The notes: generated by a model from the letters alone, not told the origin. A stretch of DNA of 64,000 nt from Burkholderia pseudomultivorans (GCF_902499075.1 NZ_CABVPP010000027.1:1-64000), one strand, 5' to 3'. Shown: positions 7,499-16,592, counted from the stretch's first letter. Made by a program: numbers and translations.

Positions 7499-8371
7499 TC
7501 AGTGCGCCGGCCGCGCGGCCGCCGGGTTGTCCGCGCGCGCCCTCGCGGCCCGCTCGTCGATCAGCCGTCCGCGGGCGGACAGCCGCAACCAGTGCCGCAG
7601 CGCGATCAGCGCGCCGATCACGCTCATCATCGAGCCCGGAATCCACAGCAGCAGCCCGCCGATCTGCTGGTCGCGCAGCGGGCTCAGCCACGTGAACGCG
7701 CGGCCGCAGATCGAATAGATCGGATACAGCTCGTGCGGCGTGAAGAAGATCAGCGCGCCGAGCGCGATCTGCGGCGGAATCGCCGCGACGACGATCAGGA
7801 TCCGGCGCCCCGGCGACAGCCGCGCGGGCGGCGCCGGGCGCGGATCGACGACGAGCCACCAGAACAGCAGCCCGTCGATCACCATGCTCCAGTTCATCAC
7901 GCGATACAGACGCCAGTCGAGCATCGCGACGAAGTGGATCGGCGACAGCAGCCAGAAATAGATCAGCCCGACGAACAGCACGACCGCGACGACGGGATGG
8001 AACAGCACGTCGAGCGTCGCGCGCACCGGCGCCCATGCGAGTGCGGGGCGCACGAAGCGCTGCCGCCAGCCAAACGGGATGCCGGCGCGGATCGCCGCGC
8101 CCGGATACGCGAGCGCAATGAAGAACGGCCCGAGGTGGTGCAGCACCAGGTGCTGCGCGCGGTGCATGAAGAATTCATGCTCGAAGAAATAGTCGAGCCG
8201 CGTGTGCAGCGCGACGTACAGCGCCGTCAGCCCGAGCCAGAACGAGAACTGCCGCAGCGGCGACACCTTCGCCTTCTTCACGCCGCGCGCGAACAGCACG
8301 GCGGCCGTCAGCACCGCGACGACCACGGTCGGCGACGGTTCCCACGGATCGAGCCAGTACAGGAGGTTCAT
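7499..8371 (-). CDS. CtaG/Caa3-type cytochrome c oxidase assembly membrane protein
   Basis: A 290-residue inner-membrane protein with about seven hydrophobic segments. It shows the Caa3_CtaG family pattern: HEFFMHRAQHLVLHHLGPFF (about residues 65-84) with conserved histidines, then FHPVVAVVLFVGLIYFWLLSP, and FTPHELYPIYSICGR later. This is not the single-span Cox11 type of CtaG. The family supports assembly of copper centres in cytochrome oxidases. It is the last gene of an operon with SCO and PCuAC, 10 bp after PCuAC, which agrees with a copper delivery role. Confidence 0.88.
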   Translation of the reverse strand: MNLLYWLDPWEPSPTVVVAVLTAAVLFARGVKKAKVSPLRQFSFWLGLTALYVALHTRLDYFFEHEFFMHRAQHLVLHHLGPFFIALAYPGAAIRAGIPFGWRQRFVRPALAWAPVRATLDVLFHPVVAVVLFVGLIYFWLLSPIHFVAMLDWRLYRVMNWSMVIDGLLFWWLVVDPRPAPPARLSPGRRILIVVAAIPPQIALGALIFFTPHELYPIYSICGRAFTWLSPLRDQQIGGLLLWIPGSMMSVIGALIALRHWLRLSARGRLIDERAARARADNPAAARPAH

Positions 8372-8381
8372 CGCGCGCGCA

Positions 8382-8822
8382 TCACTTTGCCTGCGCCGGC
8401 GATTTCACCGCGAACGGCGTGTCGAGCGTCTCGCCGTCGGAGAACTTCAGGCGCAGGTGCACGGTGTCGCCCGGCTTGATCGCGTGCTGCGGCTCCTCGA
8501 GCATGAAGTGATAGCCGCCCGGCGCGATGTCGACCTTGCCGCGCGCGGGGATCGTCAGCTTGTCGACCATCTCCATCTTCTGCGTGGAGCCGTTCGACAC
8601 GGTCTGGTGCAGCATCGCCATTCCGTAGTCGGGGCTGTCGACGTCGACCAGATCGACCGGCTTGTCGCTCGTGTTGACGAGCGTCACGTAGCCGCCGGCC
8701 GGCAGCTTGTTCGGCAGCCAGCGCACCCACGCGCCCTGCGCGGTGATCGCGCCGGCTGCGTAGGCGTGGGCGCCGGCGCACAGCGCGGCGACGAGGGCGA
8801 AGGTCTTGAGGGTCGTCTTCAT
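8382..8822 (-). CDS. Periplasmic copper chaperone PCu(A)C
   Basis: A 146-residue exported copper(I) chaperone. A signal peptide (about residues 1-23, ending AHAYAAG) precedes the DUF461/PCuAC domain. The H(M)X10MX21HXM copper site is readable: M70/H72 in MAMLHQT, M83/M85 in QKMEMV and H105/M107 in GGYHFMLEE. In known systems PCuAC passes copper to the CuA or CuB centre, working with SCO proteins. Here it lies 8 bp downstream of the SCO gene and 10 bp upstream of the CtaG-like gene, so all three are one operon. Confidence 0.93.
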   Translation of the reverse strand: MKTTLKTFALVAALCAGAHAYAAGAITAQGAWVRWLPNKLPAGGYVTLVNTSDKPVDLVDVDSPDYGMAMLHQTVSNGSTQKMEMVDKLTIPARGKVDIAPGGYHFMLEEPQHAIKPGDTVHLRLKFSDGETLDTPFAVKSPAQAK

Positions 8823-8830
8823 GTCGGGAT

Positions 8831-9484
8831 TCAGGTAGTGGAGGCGGGGTCGATGATCCGGCGCACGTCGTCGGCGATGGCGTCGGGCGAGTCGCGGTCG
8901 GTCGCGAGCAGGCGCGCGCGACCGTTCGCATCGAAGATATAGACGGCCGAGCTGTGCGTGACTTCGTAACCGCCCGATGCGTCGCGCTTTTCCATCTGAT
9001 ATGCGACGCGGTAGCGCTTCGCGAGCGATTCGATCTGGCCGTCGGTGCCGGTCAGGCCGCGTGCGTGCTCGGCGTCGAACGCGGCGACGTACGACTGCAT
9101 CGCCTGCGGCGTGTCGCGGGCGGGATCGACCGACACGAACAGGATGCGCACGTCCTTCGCCTGCGGGCCGAGCTTCGCGAGCACTTCCATCAGCCGCGCC
9201 ATCGTTTCCGGGCAGACGTCCGGGCAATGCGTATAGCCGAAGTAGACGAGCGCGACATGGCCGCGGAACGCGGCGGCGTCGACCGGGCGGCCGTCGCCGC
9301 CGGTCAGCGTGAACGACAGGTCGGGCAGGTGGCCCGTGACGTCGGTCAGGTGCCAGCGCGGCTCGTCATGCGAGCACGCGGCGAGCGTCACGGCGGCGGC
9401 AAGGGCCGCGGCTGCGCGGATCAAGCGGGACAGGCGCCGGTGCGGCGCCGGAAGGGCAGACGACATCTCGGGGTCTGTTTCCAT
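8831..9484 (-). CDS. SCO1/SenC family copper-delivery lipoprotein
   Basis: A 217-residue thioredoxin-fold protein that helps metallate cytochrome c oxidase. A hydrophobic N-terminus ends in a lipobox (VTLAAC, lipidated C37). The CPDVC copper motif is at C87 and C91 and the distal ligand histidine is in YEVTHSSAVY (about residue 177), so the metal site is complete. The start at 9484 gives METDPEMSS; an alternative ATG six codons later is equally possible. It is the first gene of the SCO-PCuAC-CtaG operon. No cytochrome oxidase subunit genes are in the window. Confidence 0.93.
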   Translation of the reverse strand: METDPEMSSALPAPHRRLSRLIRAAAALAAAVTLAACSHDEPRWHLTDVTGHLPDLSFTLTGGDGRPVDAAAFRGHVALVYFGYTHCPDVCPETMARLMEVLAKLGPQAKDVRILFVSVDPARDTPQAMQSYVAAFDAEHARGLTGTDGQIESLAKRYRVAYQMEKRDASGGYEVTHSSAVYIFDANGRARLLATDRDSPDAIADDVRRIIDPASTT

Positions 9485-9857
9485 ATGGGTTGCAAGCGTG
9501 GCAACCCCAAAGTAAAAAGTGCGCTCCAGGGGAAGGTCCGTCGGGCATTCGCCTGGTGTTCCATTGGGAAACGGGCCCTCAAGCCTTCGAGCCCGACCGG
9601 ACGGAACGCTGGTCGGCCGGCGCGGCGCGATGCGCTGCGCGGCCGGCGGTTGCGACTGTAGCGCAATTCCCGCGCCGGCGTCCTTTCGAAACCCGTACGG
9701 TGCGGACCAGCGGGGCAATATGTCGCAGTTGACGCGGCGCGTGGCACGACGCTTGCGACGCACCGGTTTCGCCCATCTCCGCGCCGAGGCGCGGTAAGAT
9801 GCGCACAATTCCATGCGCAGCGGCGGCCTCGCCGGCCGTCCTCACACTATCGAATCG
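9485..9857. other. Divergent intergenic region, SCO / otsB
   Basis: The 373 bp separate the divergent starts of the SCO and otsB genes and must hold both promoters. No coding frame with protein-like composition is visible. A frame in line with otsB opens at 9813, but family similarity begins only at the ATG at 9858. GC-rich self-complementary sequence lies around 9610-9650. I could not pick a convincing promoter. Confidence 0.4.
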
Positions 9858-10610
9858 ATGCAATCCGTTCCGGCCTCCCTGTCTCTGACCGATACCGCGT
9901 TCTTCTTCGACTTCGACGGCACGCTCGTCGAGCTGGCGCCGACCCCCGACAGCATTCACGTCCCGCCACCGCTGCCGACGCTGCTCGACGAGTTGCGCCG
10001 CCGCTCGCACGGCGCGGTCGCGATCGTGTCGGGGCGCGGCATCGACAGCATCGACACGTTCCTGAAGATGCCCGACCTGCCGGTCGCCGGCCTGCACGGC
10101 GCCGAGCGCCGCGATGCGAACGGCGACACGCAGCGCATCGGCTTCAACGATGCGCGGCTGCTGCGCATCGAGCGCGAGCTCGCGGCCGTGGTCGACCGTC
10201 ACGCGGGCATGCTGCTCGAAATCAAGGGCGCGGCCGTCGCGCTGCATTACCGCAACGCGCCCGAGCGCGAACCGGTGGCGCGTGAAGCGGCCGAGCGCCT
10301 CGTCGCCGAATACGCGGACGCGTACGTGCTGCAGCCCGGCAAGATGGTGTTCGAGATCAAGCCGAAGGGCGTCGACAAGGGGCGCGCGCTGGCCGCGTTC
10401 CTCGACGAACCGCCGTTCGCGGGCCGCGTGCCGCTGTTCGCGGGCGACGACCTGACCGACGAGAAGGGCTTCGCGGTCGTCAACGCGCGCGGCGGCCTGT
10501 CGATCAAGATCGGCGCCGGCGAGACCTCGGCGCGCATGCGGCTCGACTCGGTCGACGCGCTGCATGCGCAGCTCGCGCGCTGGCTCGGTGCCGGGCAGCC
10601 CGGCGCATGA
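9858..10610 (+). CDS. otsB: Trehalose-6-phosphate phosphatase
   Basis: A 250-residue HAD-superfamily phosphatase that converts trehalose 6-phosphate to trehalose in the cytosol, giving osmotic and desiccation protection. The HAD nucleophile motif is FFFDFDGTL (D18, D20), with AIVSGRG as motif II. GDDLTDEKGF near the C-terminus provides the Mg-binding aspartates. I chose the ATG at 9858 (MQSVPASLSL), because the 15 residues encoded upstream do not look like the family. Its last codons overlap otsA by 4 bp, so the phosphatase and synthase are translationally coupled. Confidence 0.95.
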   Translation: MQSVPASLSLTDTAFFFDFDGTLVELAPTPDSIHVPPPLPTLLDELRRRSHGAVAIVSGRGIDSIDTFLKMPDLPVAGLHGAERRDANGDTQRIGFNDARLLRIERELAAVVDRHAGMLLEIKGAAVALHYRNAPEREPVAREAAERLVAEYADAYVLQPGKMVFEIKPKGVDKGRALAAFLDEPPFAGRVPLFAGDDLTDEKGFAVVNARGGLSIKIGAGETSARMRLDSVDALHAQLARWLGAGQPGA

Positions 10611-11986
10611 GCCGGCTCATCATCGTTTCGAACCGCGTCGCACCGATCTCGGAAGGCGAACCGGCGGCGGGCGGCCTCGCGATCGGCGTGTACGACGCGC
10701 TGAAGGAGACCGGCGGCATGTGGTTCGGCTGGAGCGGCGAAGTCGTCGCATCCGGCGCGCCGCAGATGCGCGTCGAGGAGCACGGGCCCGTGACCTTCGC
10801 GACCATCGGCCTGTCGCGTCGCGACTACGACCAGTATTACCGCGGCTTCTCGAACGCGACGCTGTGGCCCGCGTTCCATTACCGCGCGGACCTGATCCAG
10901 TACGACCGCCACGAGTTCGACGGTTATCGCCGCGTCAACGTGTGGCTCGCGCAGCAGCTCGTGCCGCTGCTGCAGGACGACGATGTGATCTGGGTGCACG
11001 ACTACCACCTGATCCCGTTTGCGCGCGCGCTGCGCGCAGCCGGCGTGAAGAACCGCATCGGCTTTTTCCTGCACATTCCGTTTCCGGCCGCGCAGGTGCT
11101 CGTCAACGTGCCGCCGCATCGCGAGCTCGTCGAGTCGCTGTGCGCGTTCGACCTGCTCGGCTTCCAGACCGAGCCCGACCTGCGCGCGTTCTGCGACTAC
11201 GTCGAGTTCGAGGCGGGCGGCGAAGTCGAGCGCGACGGGCGCACGGTGCGCGTGCGCGCGTTCGGCCAGACGCTGCGCGCGGCCGCCTATCCGATCGGCG
11301 TGTATCCGGACGAGATCGCGTCGCTCGCGCAGGCGGGCGAGAACGGCAAGGCCGTGCGCACGCTCGCGACGTCGCTGCGCGGGCGGCAACTGATCATGAG
11401 CGTCGATCGGCTCGATTATTCGAAAGGGCTGGTCGAGCGGTTCCGCGCGTTCGAGAAGCTGCTCGAACACCAGACGTCGTTCCGCAATCGCGTGTCGTTC
11501 CTGCAGATCGCGCCGTCGACGCGTGCGGACCTGCGCGCGTACCAGGACATCCGCCTGCAGCTCGAGGCGGAGTCGGGGCGCATCAACGGACGTTATGCGG
11601 AGCTCGACTGGGCGCCGATCCTGTATATCCACCGGCAGTACGAGCGGCAGGTGCTTGCGGCGCTGTACCGGCTCGCGCGCGTCGGCTTCGTGACGCCGCT
11701 GCGCGACGGGATGAACCTCGTCGCGAAGGAATACGTGTCCGCGCAGGATCCGGACAATCCGGGCGTGCTGGTGCTGTCGCGTTTCGCGGGCGCCGCGCGC
11801 GAGTTGACGGGCGCGCTGATCGTCAACCCGATCGATATCGAGGGCATGGCCGACGCGCTGTCGCAGGCGCTGACGATGCCGCTCGCCGAGCGGCGCGCGC
11901 GCTATGCGGACATGATCGCGCAACTGCGCGAGAACAACGTGTCGGTGTGGCGCGACCACTTCCTGCGCGATCTGCAGCGCGTATGA
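10607..11986 (+). CDS. otsA: Trehalose-6-phosphate synthase (GT20)
   Basis: A 459-residue glycosyltransferase that makes trehalose 6-phosphate from UDP-glucose and glucose 6-phosphate. It shows the N-terminal [11 protein letters not shown] strand and glycine loop, WFGWSGE, the catalytic-face motif VWVHDYHL and HIPFP, and the nucleotide-sugar region [11 protein letters not shown] with later [11 protein letters not shown]. Length fits E. coli OtsA (474). It follows otsB with an ATGA overlap, and a bidirectional terminator comes 40 bp after its stop, so otsBA is a two-gene operon. Confidence 0.96.
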   Translation: MSRLIIVSNRVAPISEGEPAAGGLAIGVYDALKETGGMWFGWSGEVVASGAPQMRVEEHGPVTFATIGLSRRDYDQYYRGFSNATLWPAFHYRADLIQYDRHEFDGYRRVNVWLAQQLVPLLQDDDVIWVHDYHLIPFARALRAAGVKNRIGFFLHIPFPAAQVLVNVPPHRELVESLCAFDLLGFQTEPDLRAFCDYVEFEAGGEVERDGRTVRVRAFGQTLRAAAYPIGVYPDEIASLAQAGENGKAVRTLATSLRGRQLIMSVDRLDYSKGLVERFRAFEKLLEHQTSFRNRVSFLQIAPSTRADLRAYQDIRLQLEAESGRINGRYAELDWAPILYIHRQYERQVLAALYRLARVGFVTPLRDGMNLVAKEYVSAQDPDNPGVLVLSRFAGAARELTGALIVNPIDIEGMADALSQALTMPLAERRARYADMIAQLRENNVSVWRDHFLRDLQRV

Positions 11987-12018
11987 CGGCGCGCGCGGAT
12001 TGCCGCGCGCGACGCGAT

Positions 12019-12057
12019 GAAAAAAAGCCGCCGTGCGCGATGCACGGCGGCTTTTTT
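12019..12057. terminator. Bidirectional intrinsic terminator
   Basis: A 10-bp perfect stem GCCGCCGTGC / GCACGGCGGC with GCGAT loop is preceded by eight A and followed by six T. It serves the convergent otsA and ABC exporter genes from both sides. Confidence 0.93.
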
Positions 12058-12076
12058 GTCAGGCCGGCGCCGGCCG

Positions 12077-13954
12077 TCAGGCCACGCGCTCGCCGGTCGG
12101 CGCGTTGCCGTCCGCCGCGTGATGGCGGCCGTGCTGCTTCGCGAGCAGGTCGCGATACAGGCCCGGGCGGCTGCGCAGCACGTCGGGGCTGCCGTCGTCG
12201 ATCACCTTGCCGTTGTTCATCACGATGATGCGGTCGAAGTTGCGCAGCGTCGACAGGCGGTGCGCGATCGCGATCACCGTGCGGCCGACCATCAGGCGGT
12301 CGAGCGCGCTCTGGATCGCTTCCTCCGATGCGCTGTCGAGTGCGGACGTCGCTTCGTCGAGCAGCAGGATCGGCGCGTCCTTCAGGATCGCGCGCGCGAT
12401 CGCGATGCGCTGGCGCTGGCCGCCCGACAGCTTGACGCCGCGATCGCCGACGATCGTGTCATAACCTTCCGGCATCGCCTCGATGAATTCCGCGCAACGC
12501 GCATCGCGCGCGGCGGCCAGCACTTCCTCGCGGGTCGCGTCGGGGCGGCCGTACGCGATGTTGTCGTAGATCGTCCGGTGCAGCAGCGAGATGTCCTGCG
12601 GCACCAGCGCGATCGCGTGGCGCAGGCTGTCCTGCGTGATCGTCTTCACGTCCTGGCCGTCGACCTTCACGGTGCCGTCCTGCGTATCGTAGAAACGCTG
12701 CAGCAGCGCGAGCACGGTCGACTTGCCGGCGCCCGACTTGCCGATCAGCCCGACGCGCTGGCCCGGCTCGATGTGCAGGTCGAAGTGGTCGAGGATCGCG
12801 CGGCGGTGCGGATATGCGAACGTCACGCGCTCGAAATCGACGCGTCCGCCCTTGGCCGACAGCGGCACCGCGTCCGAGCGGTCCGGCATCCCGTGCGGTT
12901 CCAGCAGCGTCTTCACGGCTTCGGACAGCCGCGCGACGTGCTGCGTGACGTCGACGAGCGCGACCGCGAGGTCGCGCGTGCCGTGCAGGATCGTGAAGCC
13001 GAGCGAGCTGACCAGCACGATGTCGCCCGACGTCGCCTGGCCGCGGTCCCACAGCCACAGCGCCCAGCCGAGCAGGCCCGCGGACAGCATCGCGGTGATC
13101 ACCGCGTGCAGCAGGCGCAGTTTTTCGAGATAGAGCAGGCTTTGCTGGCGCGCATCCATTTCCGCCTTGACGGTCGCGCCGAAGCGCTTCTGCTCGCGCA
13201 GCGTCATCCCGAACGCGCGCACCAGCCCCATGTTGCCGATCACGTCGACGAGCTCGCCGTCAACCGCCGCGGCCTTCGCCGCGAACGCATGGTGGCGCGC
13301 GGAACCGCGCCCGGCGAGCTTGAACAGCACGATCGCGAGCACGGCCGAGCAGCCGAGCAGGCCGGCCGCCATCAGCGGGTTGACGACGATGATCATCAGG
13401 ATCGCGCCCATCACGGCGATGCACGGCGGCAGCACGTTCCACGCCATCGTGTTCTCCGACGTGTAGACGGCGTTCGAGGTGGCCGTGATGCGGCTCGCGA
13501 GCGTGCCGGGCTGCTTTTCCGAGTAGTAGGTCGGCGAATGGCCGATCAGATACTGGAACAGGTCGCGCCGCAGGTCGCCGGTGACCGCGACGAACGTATG
13601 CGCGGCGACCCAGCCGCCGACGCGCCACAGCAGGTTGTCGGCGGCGATCAGCCCGACGAGCAGCGCGAACGCGCTCCATAGCGGGCCCGGATGATGGCGC
13701 CCGGTCGCGAGCACGTCGATCAGGTGCTTGATCGCATATTGCGAGCCGAGCGCGCAGCCGACGGCGGCCAGCACACTGACGAGCACGACCAGGTGCGCGA
13801 CGGGATGCAGGCGGATGTAGCGGAACAGGAACGCGATCGGCCGATGCGCGTAGCTCGACAGCTTCGCGTTGTGGGCGTTGCGCTGGGCGGGGGTGAGAGA
13901 TTCCAAAATATGCGTGCGGTGATTCGGTGATTGAGCGTTGCGGCCGGATCGCAT
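12077..13954 (-). CDS. ABC exporter, fused permease-ATPase (MsbA-like)
   Basis: A half-transporter of about 625 residues. Six hydrophobic segments fill roughly residues 45-330, and a C-terminal ATPase follows with Walker A GLIGKSGAGKST, signature LSGGQRQR, Walker B PILLLDEATSALD and the H-loop AIAHRLSTL. Such proteins act as homodimers exporting lipids, peptides or drugs; the substrate is not evident. Burkholderia usually has a separate msbA in its lipopolysaccharide region, so the name msbA is not applied. The start is uncertain: the ATG at 13954 has AGGG upstream, while the conserved part starts near a TTG at 13906. It converges on otsA. Confidence 0.85.
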   Translation of the reverse strand: MRSGRNAQSPNHRTHILESLTPAQRNAHNAKLSSYAHRPIAFLFRYIRLHPVAHLVVLVSVLAAVGCALGSQYAIKHLIDVLATGRHHPGPLWSAFALLVGLIAADNLLWRVGGWVAAHTFVAVTGDLRRDLFQYLIGHSPTYYSEKQPGTLASRITATSNAVYTSENTMAWNVLPPCIAVMGAILMIIVVNPLMAAGLLGCSAVLAIVLFKLAGRGSARHHAFAAKAAAVDGELVDVIGNMGLVRAFGMTLREQKRFGATVKAEMDARQQSLLYLEKLRLLHAVITAMLSAGLLGWALWLWDRGQATSGDIVLVSSLGFTILHGTRDLAVALVDVTQHVARLSEAVKTLLEPHGMPDRSDAVPLSAKGGRVDFERVTFAYPHRRAILDHFDLHIEPGQRVGLIGKSGAGKSTVLALLQRFYDTQDGTVKVDGQDVKTITQDSLRHAIALVPQDISLLHRTIYDNIAYGRPDATREEVLAAARDARCAEFIEAMPEGYDTIVGDRGVKLSGGQRQRIAIARAILKDAPILLLDEATSALDSASEEAIQSALDRLMVGRTVIAIAHRLSTLRNFDRIIVMNNGKVIDDGSPDVLRSRPGLYRDLLAKQHGRHHAADGNAPTGERVA

Positions 13955-14170
13955 GCCGGCCCTGACCCGGACGTTAATCCGGCATTGTAAACAAGGCCAC
14001 GCCTGGCGCTGCGCGAATCTTGCCGTGGCCTGCGGCTCGCGATCAATTTTGAGATAAAATCCGGCGTCTCGTCCTGTGTCGCGCGGGCCGGCATCCGGTG
14101 CCGGGAGCTGCGCAGGGCGGCGGGAGCGCCAAAAGGTCTCCCACTCTAGAACGGACACCCGAGTCCGCGG

Positions 14171-14196
14171 GTTGCAAAGTGTTGCACCTTTGTAAC
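14171..14196. promoter_or_regulatory. 26-bp inverted repeat upstream of promoter-like element
   Basis: GTTGCAAAG and CTTTGTAAC, complementary at 8 of 9 positions, flank the 8-base centre TGTTGCAC. It lies just upstream of a TTGAAA -35-like hexamer, the usual place for an activator or repressor site. No binding protein is known. Confidence 0.35.
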
Positions 14197-14208
14197 AAAG
14201 TAAAGAGT

Positions 14209-14238
14209 TTGAAATGTCGTGGGCCGTATTGGGATAAA
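14209..14238 (+). promoter_or_regulatory. Candidate promoter of the GT4 gene
   Basis: TTGAAA (14209-14214) and GATAAA (14233-14238) are spaced by 18 bases and point toward the glycosyltransferase. The resulting leader is about 230 nt and contains the 21-bp palindrome. Confidence 0.4.
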
Positions 14239-14379
14239 CCCTAGATAATCGGCTCCGGGTTCGCATCCAGGTTTATTTACGAACCCCTGTCAACGGGTCT
14301 TCGTTTCAAACGTTCTTAGCCTGTCGCGTCGCCGACGCTCCTTTGAGCAGCGCGGGTTCGACGCTCCCTGGCAGGCCGA

Positions 14380-14400
14380 TTCGTCCGACGGTCGGACGAA
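14380..14400. repeat. Perfect 21-bp palindrome in the leader of the GT4 gene
   Basis: TTCGTCCGAC, one central G, then GTCGGACGAA: ten perfectly complementary bases on each side. It ends 73 bp before the glycosyltransferase ATG. As DNA it looks like a dimeric-repressor operator of TetR/GntR type. As RNA it would be a 9-10 bp hairpin with a minimal loop. It lacks a T-run, so it is not a terminator. Confidence 0.6.
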
Positions 14401-14473
14401 ATGCACCCAGCCCGGACCGCCGGCAGGTTGCCGACCCAAGCCTGGTTTTTAGCCGATTTTTTAGGAGTTACGC

Positions 14474-15538
14474 ATGCGAATCGCCCAAATCGCTCCGTTG
14501 CACGAAGCGGTACCCCCGAAGCTGTACGGCGGCACCGAACGGGTGGTGTCCTACCTGACCGAAGCACTTGTCGAGATGGGGCACGACGTCACGCTGTTCG
14601 CGAGCGGCGATTCGCAAACCTCCGCGAAGCTCGAAGCCTGCTGGCCGCAGGCGCTGCGCCTCGATCCGACGATCCGCGACGTGATGGCCCCGCACATGCT
14701 GCTGCTCGAGCAGGTGCGCCGCCGCGCGGAAGAGTTCGACGTGCTGCATTGCCATATCGACTACTACCCGTTCTCGCTGTTCTCGCGCCAGCCGGTCCCG
14801 CATCTGACGACGATGCACGGCCGTCTCGATCTGCCGGAACTGCAGCCGATCTTCAACGCGTTCAGCGACGTGCCGGTCGTGTCGATCTCCGACAACCAGC
14901 GCATCCCGCTGCCGCAGGCGAACTGGCTGTCGACCGTGTACCACGGCCTGCCGGAAAACCTGCTGACGCCGATCCCGAACGTGAAGCCGAGCTACCTCGC
15001 GTTCCTCGGCCGCATCTCGCCGGAAAAGCGCGTCGACACGGCGATCCGCATCGCCGAGCAGGCCGGCCTGCCGATCAAGATCGCCGCGAAGCTCGACAAG
15101 GCCGACCGCGCGTACTACGAAGAGAAGATCAAGCCGCTGTTCTCGCTGCCGCACGTCGAGTACATCGGTGAAATCAGCGAAGCCGAGAAGACCGAATTCC
15201 TCGGCAACGCGCACGCGCTGCTGTTCCCGATCGACTGGCCGGAGCCGTTCGGCCTGGTGATGATCGAGGCGATGGCCTGCGGCACGCCGGTGATCGCGTT
15301 CAAGCGCGGCTCGGTGCCGGAAGTGATCGATAACGGCGTGTCGGGCTTCGTCGTCGAAGACGAGCTGTCGGCCGTCGCGGCGCTCAAGCGCCTCGACACG
15401 CTGCCGCGCGAGAAGGTGCGTGCCGCGTTCGAAGCGCGCTTCTCGTCGAAGGTGATGGCGCAGAACTACGTGAAGGGCTACGAGGAACTGCTGCGCCAGA
15501 AGCGCCGCACGGTGCTGCGCGAAGTCAACGCAGGCTGA
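14474..15538 (+). CDS. GT4-family glycosyltransferase
   Basis: A 354-residue GT-B retaining glycosyltransferase of family 4. The N-terminal domain opens MRIAQIAPLHEAVPPKLYGGTERVV. The C-terminal nucleotide-sugar domain begins FLGRISPEKRVDTAI and carries the EX7E-type motif PEPFGLVMIEAMACGTPVIAF. Proteins of this type transfer sugars onto glycans or lipids; the acceptor is not deducible. A TAGGAGTT ribosome binding site precedes the ATG at 14474. It stands alone with a long structured upstream region, which suggests regulated expression. Confidence 0.9.
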   Translation: MRIAQIAPLHEAVPPKLYGGTERVVSYLTEALVEMGHDVTLFASGDSQTSAKLEACWPQALRLDPTIRDVMAPHMLLLEQVRRRAEEFDVLHCHIDYYPFSLFSRQPVPHLTTMHGRLDLPELQPIFNAFSDVPVVSISDNQRIPLPQANWLSTVYHGLPENLLTPIPNVKPSYLAFLGRISPEKRVDTAIRIAEQAGLPIKIAAKLDKADRAYYEEKIKPLFSLPHVEYIGEISEAEKTEFLGNAHALLFPIDWPEPFGLVMIEAMACGTPVIAFKRGSVPEVIDNGVSGFVVEDELSAVAALKRLDTLPREKVRAAFEARFSSKVMAQNYVKGYEELLRQKRRTVLREVNAG

Positions 15539-15578
15539 CCGCCGGGCCGCCGGCCGCTCGCTGCGCGGCCGTCACCGA

Positions 15579-15609
15579 CGCCCCGTCCGGATTTCCGGCG
15601 GGGCGTTGT
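15579..15609 (+). terminator. Probable terminator after GT4 gene
   Basis: CGCCCCG-T-CCGG / CCGG-CGGGGCG hairpin with ATTT loop, followed by only a short TTGT. It is a strong stem with a weak T-tract, 40 bp downstream of the stop. Confidence 0.6.
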
Positions 15610-15773
15610 CACATCCGCGGCGCGGATCTGTTGTATTCTCGCCGCGCCCGATACCGGGAACGGCCCCGGAAGCGGCCTGGCAGCCCATCCTGGCGTCTGT
15701 CCAGACGGTAATGTCCCTATAATGGCCGTGCCGTGAAATCCGGCCCCGCACGATCATCCAGAGGAGAGCAGTC

Positions 15774-16592
15774 TTGGCGAGAACGAAAACCACGCGCGCA
15801 GCGCCGGCCCCCGGCGCCGGCGTGATCTTCGCGTTGCGCGCGATCGGTCTCGTGCTGTTCGCGCGCTGGCTGTTCTCGATGTCGGAGATGGGCTATCGCG
15901 CGTCGCTGTCGGCGATGATGTCGTCGCCGTGGGCGTTCATTTATCTGGTGCTGATCTTCCTGCTGCTCGCGCTGCCGGGTGCCGTCGCGCGCGCCGAGCG
16001 GCCGTTCCATCCGCTGCCGCAGTGGCTGCGCCAGGCGCTGCGCCTGCTGGCGCTGATCGGTTTCCTGTTCGCCGTCTGGTCGATCGGTGCGTTCGCGTGG
16101 GCGGCCGGCTGGCGGCGCGCGCTGCATGCGGTGGCGGCCACCAACGGCTGGCTCGTCGCCGCGCCAGTGCTGTATGCGGCCGTCGTGTGGATCTGCCGGC
16201 CGCGCCCGCTGTGGCGCACCAACGTCGCGGCGCGCCGCTTCGCAGTGGGCCGCTATGCGATCTCGCTCGATACGCTCACGCGTACCGTGATCGTGTGGAT
16301 GGAAAGCCGCAAGGTCGGCCAGTACGATGCGCGCGAGCTGTCGGTGCGCTGGCCCGGCCGGCGCGCGGCGAGTGGCGAACCGTCGGGCGGCGAACAGTCG
16401 GGCGGCGAACCGTCGGCCGCCGTGCTCCCGCCGCGCGGCGGTCCGTTCCGGCGGCCGAAGGTGGAGTTGCTGTGGGATTCGCCGGCGGCCGTCGGCCACA
16501 ACCGGCAGATCGTGATGCGCGCGCCGCTCGCGACCGAGGGCGACCGCGTCGCGGTGCTCGCGCTCGACGCGGCGCTCAAGCAGATCGTCTGA
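15774..16592 (+). CDS. Hypothetical four-helix membrane protein
   Basis: A 272-residue protein starting with TTG at 15774 behind a good GAGGAG ribosome binding site. Four hydrophobic segments lie at about residues 17-36, 50-68, 88-107 and 122-140. A cytoplasmic-looking domain follows, with the ordered part AARRFAVGRYAISLDTLTRTVIVWMESRKVGQYDARELSVRW. That domain is interrupted by a Gly/Glu/Ser-rich linker encoded by three 15-bp tandem units (16372-16416). The C-terminus resumes with PKVELLWDSPAAVGHNRQIVM. I do not recognise the family. It is followed after 40 bp by the DUF2214 gene and may be co-transcribed with it. Confidence 0.7.
   Translation: MARTKTTRAAPAPGAGVIFALRAIGLVLFARWLFSMSEMGYRASLSAMMSSPWAFIYLVLIFLLLALPGAVARAERPFHPLPQWLRQALRLLALIGFLFAVWSIGAFAWAAGWRRALHAVAATNGWLVAAPVLYAAVVWICRPRPLWRTNVAARRFAVGRYAISLDTLTRTVIVWMESRKVGQYDARELSVRWPGRRAASGEPSGGEQSGGEPSAAVLPPRGGPFRRPKVELLWDSPAAVGHNRQIVMRAPLATEGDRVAVLALDAALKQIV
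16372..16416 (+). repeat. Three 15-bp in-frame tandem repeats
   Basis: Three consecutive copies of a unit close to GCGGCGAACCGTCGG encode SGEPS, GGEQS and GGEPS within a membrane protein linker. Being in frame and near-identical, it is a candidate for length variation by slippage between strains. Confidence 0.8.

Larger units (their letters stand above)
13955..14473. other. Divergent regulatory region, 519 bp
   Basis: No gene is visible. The region separates the divergent ABC exporter and glycosyltransferase genes and is rich in structure: an imperfect palindrome at 14171-14196, a promoter-like element at 14209-14238 and a perfect 21-bp palindrome at 14380-14400, each listed separately. The untranslated leader in front of the glycosyltransferase would be over 200 nt if that promoter is used. 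Confidence 0.5.

Noticed and set aside
9813-9857. N-terminal extension of OtsB from 9813
   Set aside because: The added 15 residues lack similarity to the family and the ATG at 9858 gives the normal length.
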